Origin: Nocardia arizonensis
GTDB taxonomy: Bacteria > Actinomycetota > Actinomycetes > Mycobacteriales > Mycobacteriaceae
Reading direction: 5' to 3'
DNA length: 64,000 bases
Assembly: GCF_001310275.1 (NCBI RefSeq)
Contig: NZ_LGYZ01000049.1
Coordinates: 62,001-126,000 of the forward strand
In this document: positions 9,315-17,417 of the stretch, one piece after another
Layout: each line of letters starts with the position of its first letter
How positions within the stretch are numbered: the stretch's first letter is position 1
Notes under the pieces: model-generated
What the model saw: the letters and a program-made list of their open reading frames with translations, nothing else
What the model was told of the DNA's origin: nothing
Databases searched by the model: none
Program-made: the position numbers and the translations under genes

Positions 9315-9328
9315 GGGCCGAAGGTCCT
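9315..9328. promoter_or_regulatory. DosR-box-like sequence upstream of the hydrogenase operon
   Basis: GGGCCGAAGGTCCT, an imperfect inverted repeat close to the DosR consensus GGGACTTNNGNCCCT, lies about 66 bases upstream of the beta-subunit start. Mycobacterial group 3b hydrogenases are known DosR targets. One site alone could occur by chance in DNA this GC-rich. Confidence 0.4.
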
Positions 9329-9406
9329 CTCGACAACGGCCCCACGCACCGGAAGAGCCGTCGCTCAGCCGCTCGTCGAAACGAAGACCATGGTCGATTC
9401 CGGCAC

Positions 9407-9422
9407 GGGTCGAAGTGCCCTT
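9407..9422. promoter_or_regulatory. DosR-box-like sequence upstream of the SRPBCC gene
   Basis: GGGTCGAAGTGCCCTT keeps the GGG-N8-CCC spacing of the DosR box and lies 34 bases upstream of the ATG at 9456. It sits in the same divergent region as the hydrogenase promoter and could serve either direction. Assignment is inference from pattern. Confidence 0.4.
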
Positions 9423-9455
9423 CAACCGTCTCCGATTCCGCGAGACCGTATCGGT

Positions 9456-10112
9456 ATGAACAAGACGACGGCGATCGGAATCGGGATCGCGACATACCTT
9501 GTCGGACTGGCGGTGGGCTACCAGGCGCTGGTGCGCGATCGCTGCCTCAACTGGGGTTCGACCTCCGACGAGGTGAAACGAACGATGCCCGGCGACGATC
9601 TGCTGCCCACACCCGACATCGTGACGACCAGATCCGTCACCATCGACACCGAACCCGCCGCGATCTGGCCGTGGCTGGTGCAGATGGGCCCCGGCCGCGG
9701 CGGCGCCTACACCTACGACTGGATCGAGAATCTGCTCGGGCTGGACATGCACAGCGCCGAGGAGATCCTGCCGCAATTCCAGAACCTCGCGGTCGGAGAC
9801 GAATTCACACTCGGCGAGAGCGGACCGACACTGCGCGTGGCGGTGCTCGAACCCGAACGGGCACTGGTCTTCCGCTCGACCGACGGACATTGGGTCTGGG
9901 CTTTCGGGCTCTACCCGGACGGCGGCGGCACACGATTGGTCAGCCGCAACCGGATCGCGTTACCCGGCGCCGCCGCACCCGTCCGGCTCTTCAACCGGTT
10001 GATCATGGAACCGGGGAGCTGGGTAATGGAACGAAAGATGTTGCTTGGCGTCGAACAACGCGCCGAACGCGGCACCGCGACCGTACCGGTCGTCGCCGCG
10101 GGTCGGACCTGA
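9456..10112 (+). CDS. SRPBCC (START-like) family membrane-anchored protein
   Basis: 218 residues. It opens with a hydrophobic helix (ATYLVGLAVGYQALV), then an SRPBCC-type ligand-binding domain: VTIDTEPAAIWPWLVQMGPGRGG, YDWIENLLGLDMHSAEEI, FGLYPDGGGTRLVSRNRI. Such domains bind small hydrophobic ligands; the ligand here is unknown. It diverges from the hydrogenase operon and is followed by two tiny genes on the same strand, so it may head a short operon. Confidence 0.8.
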   Translation: MNKTTAIGIGIATYLVGLAVGYQALVRDRCLNWGSTSDEVKRTMPGDDLLPTPDIVTTRSVTIDTEPAAIWPWLVQMGPGRGGAYTYDWIENLLGLDMHSAEEILPQFQNLAVGDEFTLGESGPTLRVAVLEPERALVFRSTDGHWVWAFGLYPDGGGTRLVSRNRIALPGAAAPVRLFNRLIMEPGSWVMERKMLLGVEQRAERGTATVPVVAAGRT

Positions 10113-10140
10113 GCAGCCGAGGAGCAAGAAGGCGGACGTG

Positions 10141-10236
10141 ATGGACATGGGTTCACCGATGATGCAGGTGATGCACGCGATCATGATGTGGATGCAGGAC
10201 CTCGGCCTGTTTCCGCCGATGACTATGCCGATGTGA
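10141..10236 (+). CDS. Met-rich 31-residue peptide
   Basis: An ATG-started reading frame of 31 codons with 11 methionines, starting MDMGSPMMQVMHAIMMWMQD. A purine-rich stretch (GAGGAGCAAGAAGG) precedes it and could provide the ribosome site. It lies between the SRPBCC gene and a SHOCT-domain gene whose N-terminus is also Met-rich. No known family is recognised. Methionine clusters can bind Cu(I) or heme, but this is only a suggestion. Confidence 0.5.
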   Translation: MDMGSPMMQVMHAIMMWMQDLGLFPPMTMPM

Positions 10237-10256
10237 ATCGGTGGAGAGTAGCGGTG

Positions 10257-10532
10257 ATGATGTGGTACGGCCCGGGAATGGGCGGATGGGGCTTGGGGCT
10301 GATGGCCGTGAGCATGATCGTGTTCTGGGCGCTGGTGATCGCGGGGATCGTCCTCCTGGTCCGTTACGCCAACGGTGCGCCGCCGTCCACCACGGTGACC
10401 CCCCACCGCCCGGACCCACAGCGGATCCTCGCCGAACGGTACGCCCGCGGCGAGATCGATGACGAGGAATACCTCCGGCGCACAACGACTCTCGCCACCG
10501 GCGCGGCGCACTCCGACGGCGCCGACGGCTGA
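10257..10532 (+). CDS. SHOCT-domain small membrane protein
   Basis: 91 residues. One strongly hydrophobic segment (MAVSMIVFWALVIAGIVLLVRY) is followed by a polar linker and a C-terminal SHOCT motif (DPQRILAERYARGEIDDEEYLRR). SHOCT domains act as oligomerisation or recruitment modules in small membrane proteins. GGAGAG about eight bases upstream supports the ATG at 10257. Its job is unknown. Confidence 0.8.
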   Translation: MMWYGPGMGGWGLGLMAVSMIVFWALVIAGIVLLVRYANGAPPSTTVTPHRPDPQRILAERYARGEIDDEEYLRRTTTLATGAAHSDGADG

Positions 10533-10557
10533 GCGGGCCGCACGCCGGCTCGCTCGT

Positions 10558-10578
10558 CGCCCCCTTGCCACGGGGGCG
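10558..10578. terminator. Hairpin between convergent genes
   Basis: CGCCCCC and GGGGGCG form a perfect seven-pair stem around a seven-base loop between the SHOCT gene and the convergent hydrolase gene. There is no U-tract, as is usual in actinobacteria. It could serve both directions. Confidence 0.45.
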
Positions 10579-10605
10579 CACTGCGACATCGGCGGAATTC
10601 GACCG

Positions 10606-12060
10606 TCAGCTACCGGAGGATCGGGCCGATCGCGTCGGGCGGCGGTGCGCCGTGATCGGTGCGGCCTCCAGGTACATCGCGGTGGAACCGGACAGGGGCG
10701 AGGGCGCGAAGACGACGCGCAGGCTGCCGAGACCGTGCTCGGCGAGGTCGACGCGGAAGACCCACGGGTCGTCGGGATCGTCGGGGTGCAAGGGTATGCC
10801 TCGATACAGCGCGGGCAGCGGGCTGAGCACGCGCAGGACCAGTCGCCCCCCGCGGACCTGAACACGCAGGCCCGCGCCGACCATCGCTCGGGTGCGCACG
10901 TCGGTGAGCCGTCGGGGCACGCGGTAGTCGCCGCACAGCGCGTCCCAGATCGCAGGCCGCTGGGGGAGGTCCTCGCGGATGCCGTCCTCCTCGGTACCGA
11001 GTAGCCGCCGCATCAGGTTCGAGGTCTCGGCGGGCAGCCACAGCACCGCTCGATGCGCGCCGTTGGTGAACGCCATCACCCCGACTCTGTCCTCGGGCGC
11101 CACCCATATCTGCGAGTCGAAGCCGGTGAGGACGCCTTGGTGTTCCACCAGACGATGCCCGCCCAACTCGGCGCGGAAGAAGCCCAGTCCCATGCCCGGT
11201 AGCCGCGAATCCGGTTGATAGTGCGGCTCGAACATCATCGCGAGGGTGTCGGCGGCGAGTACCGCGCCGAACTCGTTCGCGCCGCCACCCATCAGCGCCG
11301 CGAGATAACGCCCCATGTCGCGGGCGGTCGAGTACGCCGATGCCGCGCCCGCGGTCACCATTTCGCGCATCGGGACGGCCCGCGGTCCGCGGCGGTGGAA
11401 TGTGTAGCCGGTCGCCAGGCGCGCCTGCGGATAGCCCCACGGCGACAGGCTCGTGTCGTGCATACCCAACGGTTCGAAGACGTGCTCGCGCAGGTACACC
11501 GCCAGCGGCACGCCGCTGAGATCCTCGACGATCTGCCCGAGGGTGGCGAAACCGTGGTTCGAGTAGGTCCATCGCGTTCCCGGTTCCGCGTGCACCGCCA
11601 GCGCGCCCCGGTAGTACTCGGCCAGGGTTGGGACGGCACGCCCCGGCTCGACACTCTCCCCGAAATCGGGGAGCGCGAGCCTGCCGGGGCGCGCGGTCTC
11701 GCCGATGCCCGCGGTGTGGGTCAGCAGGTGCCGCAGCGTCGGCGGCGGGAATTCCGGTCTGTCCGTGACCAGACGATAGGCGCGTAGGTATTCCTGTGCG
11801 GGCGCGTCGAGGTCGACCCGGCCTTGTTCCCACAGGCGCATGACCGCGATCGCGGTGAACGTCTTCGTGATCGACGCTATACGGAACACCGTGTCCTCGG
11901 TGACCGGTCGCCGCGCGGCGGTATTCGACATGCCGTGCGCTGTCAGGGATTCCACCCGGCCGTCGCGAATCACTGCGATCACCGCGCCGACCATCGCGCG
12001 ACGTCCGAGCATTCCGGCGACCGCGCCGTCCACCTCGCCTCCGATAGCACCCGACACCAT
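10606..12060 (-). CDS. Beta-lactamase-fold serine hydrolase (class C / esterase type)
   Basis: 484 residues. The SxxK nucleophile motif is FRIASITKTFTAIAV near 65, and the second motif is the Tyr of TRWTYSNHGF. Further family text includes LRHLLTHTAGIG and GHQGVLTGFDS-like EHQGVLTGFDS near the C-terminal third. These proteins include D-aminopeptidases, esterases and penicillin-binding-like enzymes; the substrate cannot be told. There is no signal peptide, so it is probably cytosolic. The start overlaps the stop of the upstream universal stress gene (ATGA), so the two form an operon. Confidence 0.85.
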   Translation of the reverse strand: MVSGAIGGEVDGAVAGMLGRRAMVGAVIAVIRDGRVESLTAHGMSNTAARRPVTEDTVFRIASITKTFTAIAVMRLWEQGRVDLDAPAQEYLRAYRLVTDRPEFPPPTLRHLLTHTAGIGETARPGRLALPDFGESVEPGRAVPTLAEYYRGALAVHAEPGTRWTYSNHGFATLGQIVEDLSGVPLAVYLREHVFEPLGMHDTSLSPWGYPQARLATGYTFHRRGPRAVPMREMVTAGAASAYSTARDMGRYLAALMGGGANEFGAVLAADTLAMMFEPHYQPDSRLPGMGLGFFRAELGGHRLVEHQGVLTGFDSQIWVAPEDRVGVMAFTNGAHRAVLWLPAETSNLMRRLLGTEEDGIREDLPQRPAIWDALCGDYRVPRRLTDVRTRAMVGAGLRVQVRGGRLVLRVLSPLPALYRGIPLHPDDPDDPWVFRVDLAEHGLGSLRVVFAPSPLSGSTAMYLEAAPITAHRRPTRSARSSGS

Positions 12061-13082
12061 CAACTCCCTCCCTCGCCTGGCGTGGCCGCCGACGAACCGG
12101 CCCGCGCCACGATCGGCCGCGAGTCCGCTCGGTCGTCCGCACCGACGGCCGTCGTGCGCGGGATGTGCGCCGTCGGCGCGGCGACCGGGTGCACCACCAT
12201 CACCGGGCACGCGGCGTGCTGGACCAGAGTGTTCACCGTCGAACCGAACAGCAGGCCCGCGAATCCGCCTCGGCCCCGGCTGCCGACGACCACCAACCTG
12301 GCCTGTTTCGACATCGCCAGCAAGCAGTGTCCAGGTTCGGCCGTCCGCACCTGCCTGCGCACCCGCACGCGCGGATACCTCTGCCGCCCTCTCGCGAGCC
12401 GTTCGGTGAGGATCGCGTCGGCGAGCCGGTCGGCTTCGTCGTCGGGACGGCCGGTCCTGTCGTCGAATCCCGCGTAGGCCCAATCGTTTCGGCAGTGGAC
12501 GGCGACGAGTTCGGCCCCGCGCGCGTCGGCCTCGGCGAACGCGGCGGCGATCGCGGCCGCGCAGGACGGATCGTCGTCGACGCCGACAACCACCGGTCCG
12601 ACCCGGCCGATCGCGCCGTCCGCGTCCGTTTCGCCCCGGACCACGACGACCGGTCCCTCGGCGTGAGCGGTCACGGCAAGCAACGTCGAACCCAGATGCG
12701 CGATCGTCCCGGTATTGCCGGTCGCACCGAGCACCACGGCGTCCGCGTCGTGACTGTGCTCGATCAGCAGACGTCGTCCGCTGTCGGTCGCGAGCTCGCT
12801 CGACACGCGCAGGCCGGGTGCGACGGCCAGCGCGATGTCCTCGGCGCGGGCGAGCACCCGTTGGCCCTGCTCACGCACCGTGTCGATGACCGAGGGCAGC
12901 AGAATCTCGTAATCCCCTGCCACCCAACTGGTTCCGATCGACTCGCAGCCGTGGACGATCAAGAGTTCGCGACCGCGCGCGGCCGCGAACTCCGCGGCCC
13001 ACCGCAGGGCGGCCCACGATCCCTGTGACCCGTCGACGCCGACGACGACGCGGTCCGAACTCACCGCGGGGGATACGCTCAT
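12060..13082 (-). CDS. Tandem universal stress protein (two UspA domains)
   Basis: 340 residues with two UspA repeats. Each has the N-terminal GVDGS-type strand (VVVGVDGSQGSWAALRWA; VVVGVDDDPSCAAAIAAA) and the ATP-site pattern G-x2-G-x9-GS (VLGATGNTGTIAHLGSTLL; VVGSRGRGGFAGLLFGSTV). Proteins of this build, such as mycobacterial Rv2623, bind ATP and are induced in hypoxia. GGAAGGAA upstream favours the ATG at 13082 over one five codons earlier. It is translationally coupled to the hydrolase gene. Confidence 0.9.
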   Translation of the reverse strand: MSVSPAVSSDRVVVGVDGSQGSWAALRWAAEFAAARGRELLIVHGCESIGTSWVAGDYEILLPSVIDTVREQGQRVLARAEDIALAVAPGLRVSSELATDSGRRLLIEHSHDADAVVLGATGNTGTIAHLGSTLLAVTAHAEGPVVVVRGETDADGAIGRVGPVVVGVDDDPSCAAAIAAAFAEADARGAELVAVHCRNDWAYAGFDDRTGRPDDEADRLADAILTERLARGRQRYPRVRVRRQVRTAEPGHCLLAMSKQARLVVVGSRGRGGFAGLLFGSTVNTLVQHAACPVMVVHPVAAPTAHIPRTTAVGADDRADSRPIVARAGSSAATPGEGGS

Positions 13083-13136
13083 CGCCGTTCCTTCCATTGG
13101 AGCCGATCTCGCCGCCCGGGCACGCGTCCCGGGCCG

Positions 13137-13946
13137 TCAGGACATCTCCCCGCTCGGCGGAGGCGATCCGGGTGACCTGACCACTCCGATTCGACCAAGC
13201 CCCGCCCCGGCGAACCAGGGACCGCGGTCCCGTCGGCGCGGGACATTCGTCGCCATCGACGATGGCGAAAGTAGGCGCACCAGGAACCAGCCGGTGATCG
13301 CGGCCATCACCGCGGCCATCAGCACACCGCCGACCACCCCGATGGCCAGAACCACCACCCGCGTCTGTCCCGGCTGCCACAGCGGGGTCGTGAACGCGGT
13401 GAAGGCGCCCAAACCGCCCAACCAGGCCAGCGCGGTCGCCCAGATCCACCGGACCGCGCCGGGTATAAGTCTCCGCAGGACCAGCCACTGGGCCACACCG
13501 ATCGAGGAAAGCAGCACGGCGCCGCCTATCGCCGCGGCCGCGACCACGGCGATCGGGGGCCAGCCCGCCAACCCGTCGGTCAGCATCGGCACGGTACCCA
13601 CCGACCACGCGACCAGCGCGCCGCATATCGTCGCCCCGATCCATCGGATCGACCGGAACTCGGCGATCACGGCGCGCAGGACGCGAGCCTGGAACCAGCC
13701 GAGGATTCCACCTTCGATCACGCCCGCGAGCAGCAGAGCCGCCGCGGCGATCGACGCGGCGGCGTCCACGGTCAGCGCGCCGGCGGACGCGGGGGCGAGA
13801 AATCCGAGGAATTCCCCCGCCGTGACCCCGACGAACCAACGCCGCCACAACGTCCGACGGCCACCGTCGGCGAGGGGCCCGCTCGAACCTTCGACTCGCG
13901 CCGACGATGCCGAATCGGCATTCGTGGACCGATCTTTCCGGTACAT
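13137..13946 (-). CDS. Polytopic membrane protein of unknown function
   Basis: 269 residues. A polar, basic N-terminus (MYRKDRSTNADSAS) is followed by about six hydrophobic segments rich in Ala, Gly and Val. There are recurring Trp/Arg turns (GWFQARVLRAVIAEFRSIRWIG; AQWLVLRRLIPGAVRWIW). I do not recognise a named family. A DosR-box-like sequence lies 36 bases upstream, in line with the neighbouring stress genes. The precise start is uncertain; an upstream extension to 14021 is possible but not hydrophobic. Confidence 0.7.
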   Translation of the reverse strand: MYRKDRSTNADSASSARVEGSSGPLADGGRRTLWRRWFVGVTAGEFLGFLAPASAGALTVDAAASIAAAALLLAGVIEGGILGWFQARVLRAVIAEFRSIRWIGATICGALVAWSVGTVPMLTDGLAGWPPIAVVAAAAIGGAVLLSSIGVAQWLVLRRLIPGAVRWIWATALAWLGGLGAFTAFTTPLWQPGQTRVVVLAIGVVGGVLMAAVMAAITGWFLVRLLSPSSMATNVPRRRDRGPWFAGAGLGRIGVVRSPGSPPPSGEMS

Positions 13947-13981
13947 ATCCCGAGTCTCACCGATCCGGGTCGTTCCGGGCA

Positions 13982-13996
13982 GGGGTACAAGGCCCT
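13982..13996. promoter_or_regulatory. DosR-box-like sequence
   Basis: GGGGTACAAGGCCCT matches the outer parts of the DosR consensus (GGG and GNCCCT at correct spacing) but not its A-C-T-T core. It lies 36 bases upstream of the membrane-protein start at 13946. Confidence 0.35.
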
Positions 13997-14185
13997 CTCT
14001 TCGGCATCGACCGCACGACACCGGCCGTACGACCGCCCGTCGCGGCGGCGGGACCGAAGGCGGCCGAACCCGGGGCGACGTTGGTCCTCACCGCCGGGGT
14101 ACTGCGCCTCTGCCGGACCGAGGGCGACAACGGCGACACTCGACGCGGACCTCTACCATCTACGGCCCGACCTAGCGGAGGCACC

Positions 14186-14593
14186 ATGTCGACCCTGGCG
14201 CAGCGACGCACCGAACGTCGTCTGCGCACGGCGCTGGCCGGAATCGCCGCCTTCGTGGCGTTCTGGGCATACGCGGGTGCGATCGGACTCGCCTGCGGCG
14301 CGATCGACCTCGGCGCAGACGCCACGGCCCGGCTGCCGTTCGGCAGTCCGGTGTTCGCCGCGACGATGCTGACCCTGGTGGTCGCGATTCCCATGACGGC
14401 CACCGTCCCCGCCGCCGCCCGCCCCGGCCCCGGCGTCATCGCCATCGGCGCGGGCAGCGGTCTGCTGCTGGTCGGCTGGATCGCGATCCAGCCGTTCGTC
14501 GTGGACCGGGTCATCTGGCTACAGCCCGTATTCGGGGTGCTGGGGTCGGTGATGTGCGTCCTCGCCTACGCGCTGTGGCGGCACCGCCACTGA
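14186..14593 (+). CDS. Small four-helix membrane protein
   Basis: 135 residues with a basic N-terminus (MSTLAQRRTERRLRTALAG) and about four membrane helices, ending ALWRHRH. GCGGAGG upstream supports the ATG. No family recognised with certainty. A weak DosR-like match (GGGACCGAAGGCGGC, 14050-14064) lies upstream. It is followed by a tiny membrane peptide gene on the same strand. Confidence 0.7.
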   Translation: MSTLAQRRTERRLRTALAGIAAFVAFWAYAGAIGLACGAIDLGADATARLPFGSPVFAATMLTLVVAIPMTATVPAAARPGPGVIAIGAGSGLLLVGWIAIQPFVVDRVIWLQPVFGVLGSVMCVLAYALWRHRH

Positions 14594-14627
14594 ACGAACC
14601 GAACCACGCCGACGGAAGGAAGACATC

Positions 14628-14717
14628 GTGAACTGGCCCCTCGCGGTGGTGATCATCGCCATCGTCTTCGCACTGATGGTAATCATCACCACATATCTGT
14701 CGACCAAACGCCAATGA
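14628..14717 (+). CDS. 29-residue single-helix membrane peptide
   Basis: A GTG-started frame of 29 codons preceded by a strong ribosome site (GGAAGGAAGACATC). It encodes MNWPLAVVIIAIVFALMVI followed by a short polar tail ending STKRQ, i.e. one transmembrane helix with a positive C-terminus. It lies 34 bases after the four-helix membrane protein and is likely co-transcribed. Its function is unknown; small subunits of membrane complexes look like this. Confidence 0.6.
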   Translation: MNWPLAVVIIAIVFALMVIITTYLSTKRQ

Positions 14718-14833
14718 CACCTCGCGACCAGGTACCGCCCGCGTCCGCGACCCGGCACCGGTAGCGCCGCCGACAGCGTGACCGGCCGGTCATGACCCCG
14801 GCCGGTCACGCGGCGCACCGCGACGCGGCTTCG

Positions 14834-16003
14834 TCACCGCGAACCTTTCGAGTGGTCTACCGGTGTGCGTGCCGGGCGCGGCGACAGCCCGAGGGCGGTG
14901 CGCTGACAGGTCGCGGTGAGGTCGGTGGAGGTCACCACCCCCGTTATCCGGCCATCGGGTCCGACCGCCGCGACGAGATCGAGGTTCGGCCGCAGCACCG
15001 CGCGTGCGACCACATCGCGGAGCAGGACCTCGTCGCCGACACGCATGGTCGTGGGCAAGGGCCGGGCCACCGCGCCCACCGACGCCGAGGCGCGGGTGGT
15101 ATCGGGCAGTCGAAGCACATCAGACCACGACAGGACCGCGACCGGACGACCGTCCGCGTCCACGACCGGGAATACCCGATGGCTGGTGTCGGCCACGGGA
15201 GAGTTCAGGAACTCGACCAGCGACCAGGCCGCCGGGACGGTGACCGGGTCGGCGGTCATGACGTCGCGGACGCGAAGGTCGCCGAGGCGATGACGCAGTC
15301 CCGCGAGGGTGAGTTCGGCATTGGCGGCGCTGAACAGGAACCAGCCGAGCAGCATCAACCACAGTCCGCCCGCGTTGCCGATCACCAGCAACTCCGCCGC
15401 ACCCAACGCGAGCAGGCCGCCGCCGCACCAGCGGCCGCCGCGGGCGGCGACGGTCTCGGCCCGCAGCCGGTCACCGCTGGCGCGCCACACCACCGCGCGA
15501 AGTATCCGTCCGCCGTCCAGAGGTGCGGCGGGTATCGAATTGAACACGGCCAGCACGATATTCATCGCCGCCAACCACCCGAGCGCCGATGCGACGAGTT
15601 CGCCGCCCGCGACCGCGCTCACCGCCGCGGCCGCGAAGAACACCGCGCCCAAGCCGACGCTCATCGCGGGTCCGGCCGCCGCGATGCGCAGATCCGCTCC
15701 GGCGTCGGGCGCTTCGTCACGCAGTTCGGACACCCCGCCCAGCAGCCACAGGACGATCCCCTCGACCTGCACGCCGTTGCGCCGGGCGATCACCGAGTGC
15801 GCGAGCTCGTGCGCCACCAGCGAACCGAACAGACCCGACGCACCCGCCACGGCCACCAGCCACGCCCCGATCGATCCACCGTAGGCATGGGTGAGCGCCC
15901 CACCCAGCATCCACGTGAACAACCCGACGGTGATCAGCGCCGACCAGTGCACCCCGATTCGGATACCCGCGACGCGACCCAGAGGGACCGTTGCTTTCAA
16001 CAT
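14834..16003 (-). CDS. Site-2-type intramembrane zinc metalloprotease with CBS domains (Rip3-like)
   Basis: 389 residues. The M50 zinc motif HELAH lies in a membrane segment near 70, and the third ligand motif NSIPAAPLDGGR near 155. After the membrane core come paired CBS repeats (VRDVMTADPVTVPAAWSLVEF; VFPVVDADGRPVAVLSWSDVL). This is the build of Rv2625c/Rip3, a member of the DosR regulon adjacent to universal stress genes in M. tuberculosis, and the same neighbourhood is seen here. GAGAGGAG upstream favours the ATG at 16003. Substrates are unknown; anti-sigma factors are typical for the family. Confidence 0.88.
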   Translation of the reverse strand: MLKATVPLGRVAGIRIGVHWSALITVGLFTWMLGGALTHAYGGSIGAWLVAVAGASGLFGSLVAHELAHSVIARRNGVQVEGIVLWLLGGVSELRDEAPDAGADLRIAAAGPAMSVGLGAVFFAAAAVSAVAGGELVASALGWLAAMNIVLAVFNSIPAAPLDGGRILRAVVWRASGDRLRAETVAARGGRWCGGGLLALGAAELLVIGNAGGLWLMLLGWFLFSAANAELTLAGLRHRLGDLRVRDVMTADPVTVPAAWSLVEFLNSPVADTSHRVFPVVDADGRPVAVLSWSDVLRLPDTTRASASVGAVARPLPTTMRVGDEVLLRDVVARAVLRPNLDLVAAVGPDGRITGVVTSTDLTATCQRTALGLSPRPARTPVDHSKGSR

Positions 16004-16083
16004 CCCGACACTCCTCTCCACGACTCACCGGCACCGCGACCGGCTCATGCGTCAAGCCTGATCCCGTCTCCGCGGCGGCCCTA

Positions 16084-16098
16084 GGGACCAAGGTCGGG
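16084..16098. promoter_or_regulatory. DosR-box-like sequence upstream of the metalloprotease
   Basis: GGGACCAAGGTCGGG matches the first half of the DosR box exactly (GGGAC) with a GTC in the right place of the second half. It is about 80 bases upstream of the Rip3-like start, in the divergent region shared with a universal stress gene. Confidence 0.45.
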
Positions 16099-16195
16099 GG
16101 CACGGAGGCCACTCGTCCCGCACACCGCGGCCGTACACTCGATTCGGGTCGGGCGTGGGGTCACCGCCGAGGGGGTTCTTTGGTCACACACGGCG

Positions 16196-16209
16196 GGGCA
16201 GGACTGCCC
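16196..16209. promoter_or_regulatory. Palindrome with DosR-like spacing upstream of the universal stress gene
   Basis: GGGCAGGACTGCCC is a perfect six-base inverted repeat around GA and keeps the GGG-N8-CCC spacing. It lies about 146 bases upstream of the stress gene at 16355. It could be a DosR site or an unrelated operator. Confidence 0.3.
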
Positions 16210-16354
16210 TTCTGACCGAACCACGAATCCGACAGTCTCGGGACATGACGATTCCCGCACACTACGCACGGGGCGCGGTCCCCGCGGCGCCGTCGGGTGT
16301 GCACCGCGGCCGCCGTCGCGGCTGACGGCAAGTACTCGCCGGAAAGGTCTTGCG

Positions 16355-17266
16355 ATGAACACCCGACCCGATGTCCCCGATTCGAATGTTCCCGCGCCGG
16401 TTGTCGTCGGCGTCAACGGTTCCGCGGGCAGCCGTCCGGCCCTGCGCTGGGCCGCCGAGACCGCCGCACGCCGTCATCGCCCGCTGCGCGTCGTCTTCGG
16501 CCTCGACCTGTTCCGGCTGAGCACGACCGTCGAAGGACGCGAGGTCATCACCCCGTCGATCATCGACTCGGTGCGCGAGAACGCCCGCACCGTGCTGGCC
16601 GAGGCGGCCGGGGTCGCCCGCGAGATCGCACCCGACCTCGACATCGACACCGAGGTCTGCGACGACTCCCCCGCCAAGGCGCTGATCGAACGATCCGAAT
16701 CCGCGCACCTGGTCGTCCTCGGCGCCACCGGCGACGCGGGCACCCTCTCCCACCTCGGCTCCACACTGCTCAACGTGACCAGCCACGGTCACGGGTCGAT
16801 CGTCGTCGTACGCGGTACGGGGACGGACTATCCGCACGAGGGACCGGTCGTGGTCGGCACCGACGGCAGCCCCATCAGCGAAGCCGCGATCGCCGCGGGA
16901 TTCGCCGAGGCGTCCGCGCGCGGTACGAGTCTGGTCGCCGTGCACTCCTGGAGCGATTGGGACGCGGGGGAATTCGTCGGCAAGCATCCCATCGTCATAG
17001 ACGCGAACCAACTCGAGACCGCCGAGCAGGCCATACTCGCCGAACGTATGGCGGGTTGGCAGGAGAAGTACCCGGACGTCGAGGTCACCCGCAAGGTGTA
17101 TCTGGCCGGCCCGGTCCAGACGCTCATGCAGTGGTCCGCGCACGCGCAACTGCTCGTGATCGGCAGTCGCGGTCGCGGCGGATTCGCGGGCCTGCTGTTG
17201 GGCTCCACCAGCAACTTCCTCGTCCAGCACGCCAATTGCCCGGTCCTGGTCGCCCATTCGGGGTGA
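16355..17266 (+). CDS. Tandem universal stress protein (two UspA domains)
   Basis: 303 residues. Domain 1 (PVVVGVNGSAGSRPALRWAA ... VLGATGDAGTLSHLGSTLLN) and domain 2 (PVVVGTDGSPISEAAIAAGF ... VIGSRGRGGFAGLLLGSTSN) both keep the ATP-binding G-x2-G-x9-G-S pattern. GGAAAGG upstream supports the ATG. It is a paralogue of the protein at 12060-13082 and diverges from the Rip3-like gene, as DosR-regulon stress genes do in mycobacteria. Confidence 0.9.
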   Translation: MNTRPDVPDSNVPAPVVVGVNGSAGSRPALRWAAETAARRHRPLRVVFGLDLFRLSTTVEGREVITPSIIDSVRENARTVLAEAAGVAREIAPDLDIDTEVCDDSPAKALIERSESAHLVVLGATGDAGTLSHLGSTLLNVTSHGHGSIVVVRGTGTDYPHEGPVVVGTDGSPISEAAIAAGFAEASARGTSLVAVHSWSDWDAGEFVGKHPIVIDANQLETAEQAILAERMAGWQEKYPDVEVTRKVYLAGPVQTLMQWSAHAQLLVIGSRGRGGFAGLLLGSTSNFLVQHANCPVLVAHSG

Positions 17267-17289
17267 GCCACCGGCGTGCCGCCGTTCCC

Positions 17290-17345
17290 ACGCTCGCCGC
17301 GCCGTCGCCTTCGAGTCCGCTGAGGGTTTTCGGCGCGGCGAGCGT
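17290..17345. terminator. Long perfect hairpin between the stress gene and TerD
   Basis: ACGCTCGCCGCGCCG (17290-17304) pairs perfectly with CGGCGCGGCGAGCGT (17331-17345), a 15-pair stem around a 26-base loop. It lies just downstream of the universal stress gene and is most simply its terminator. There is no U-tract. Confidence 0.6.
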
Positions 17346-17417
17346 TCGCGCGACCGATCCGGCTAACCTGGCGAGTGCCCCGCCGCGGGTGGTATCACTC
17401 GGGTCCAGGTCCACGGC

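Noticed and set aside
13100..13140. CCCGGGCACGCGTCCCGGG palindrome upstream of the universal stress gene at 12060-13082, as a DosR site
   Set aside because: The GGG-to-CCC spacing is one base short of the DosR consensus; kept out of the site list.
17361..17380. GGCTAACCTGG as an iron-regulator (IdeR) box
   Set aside because: Only half of the 19-base consensus is present and no iron gene follows.
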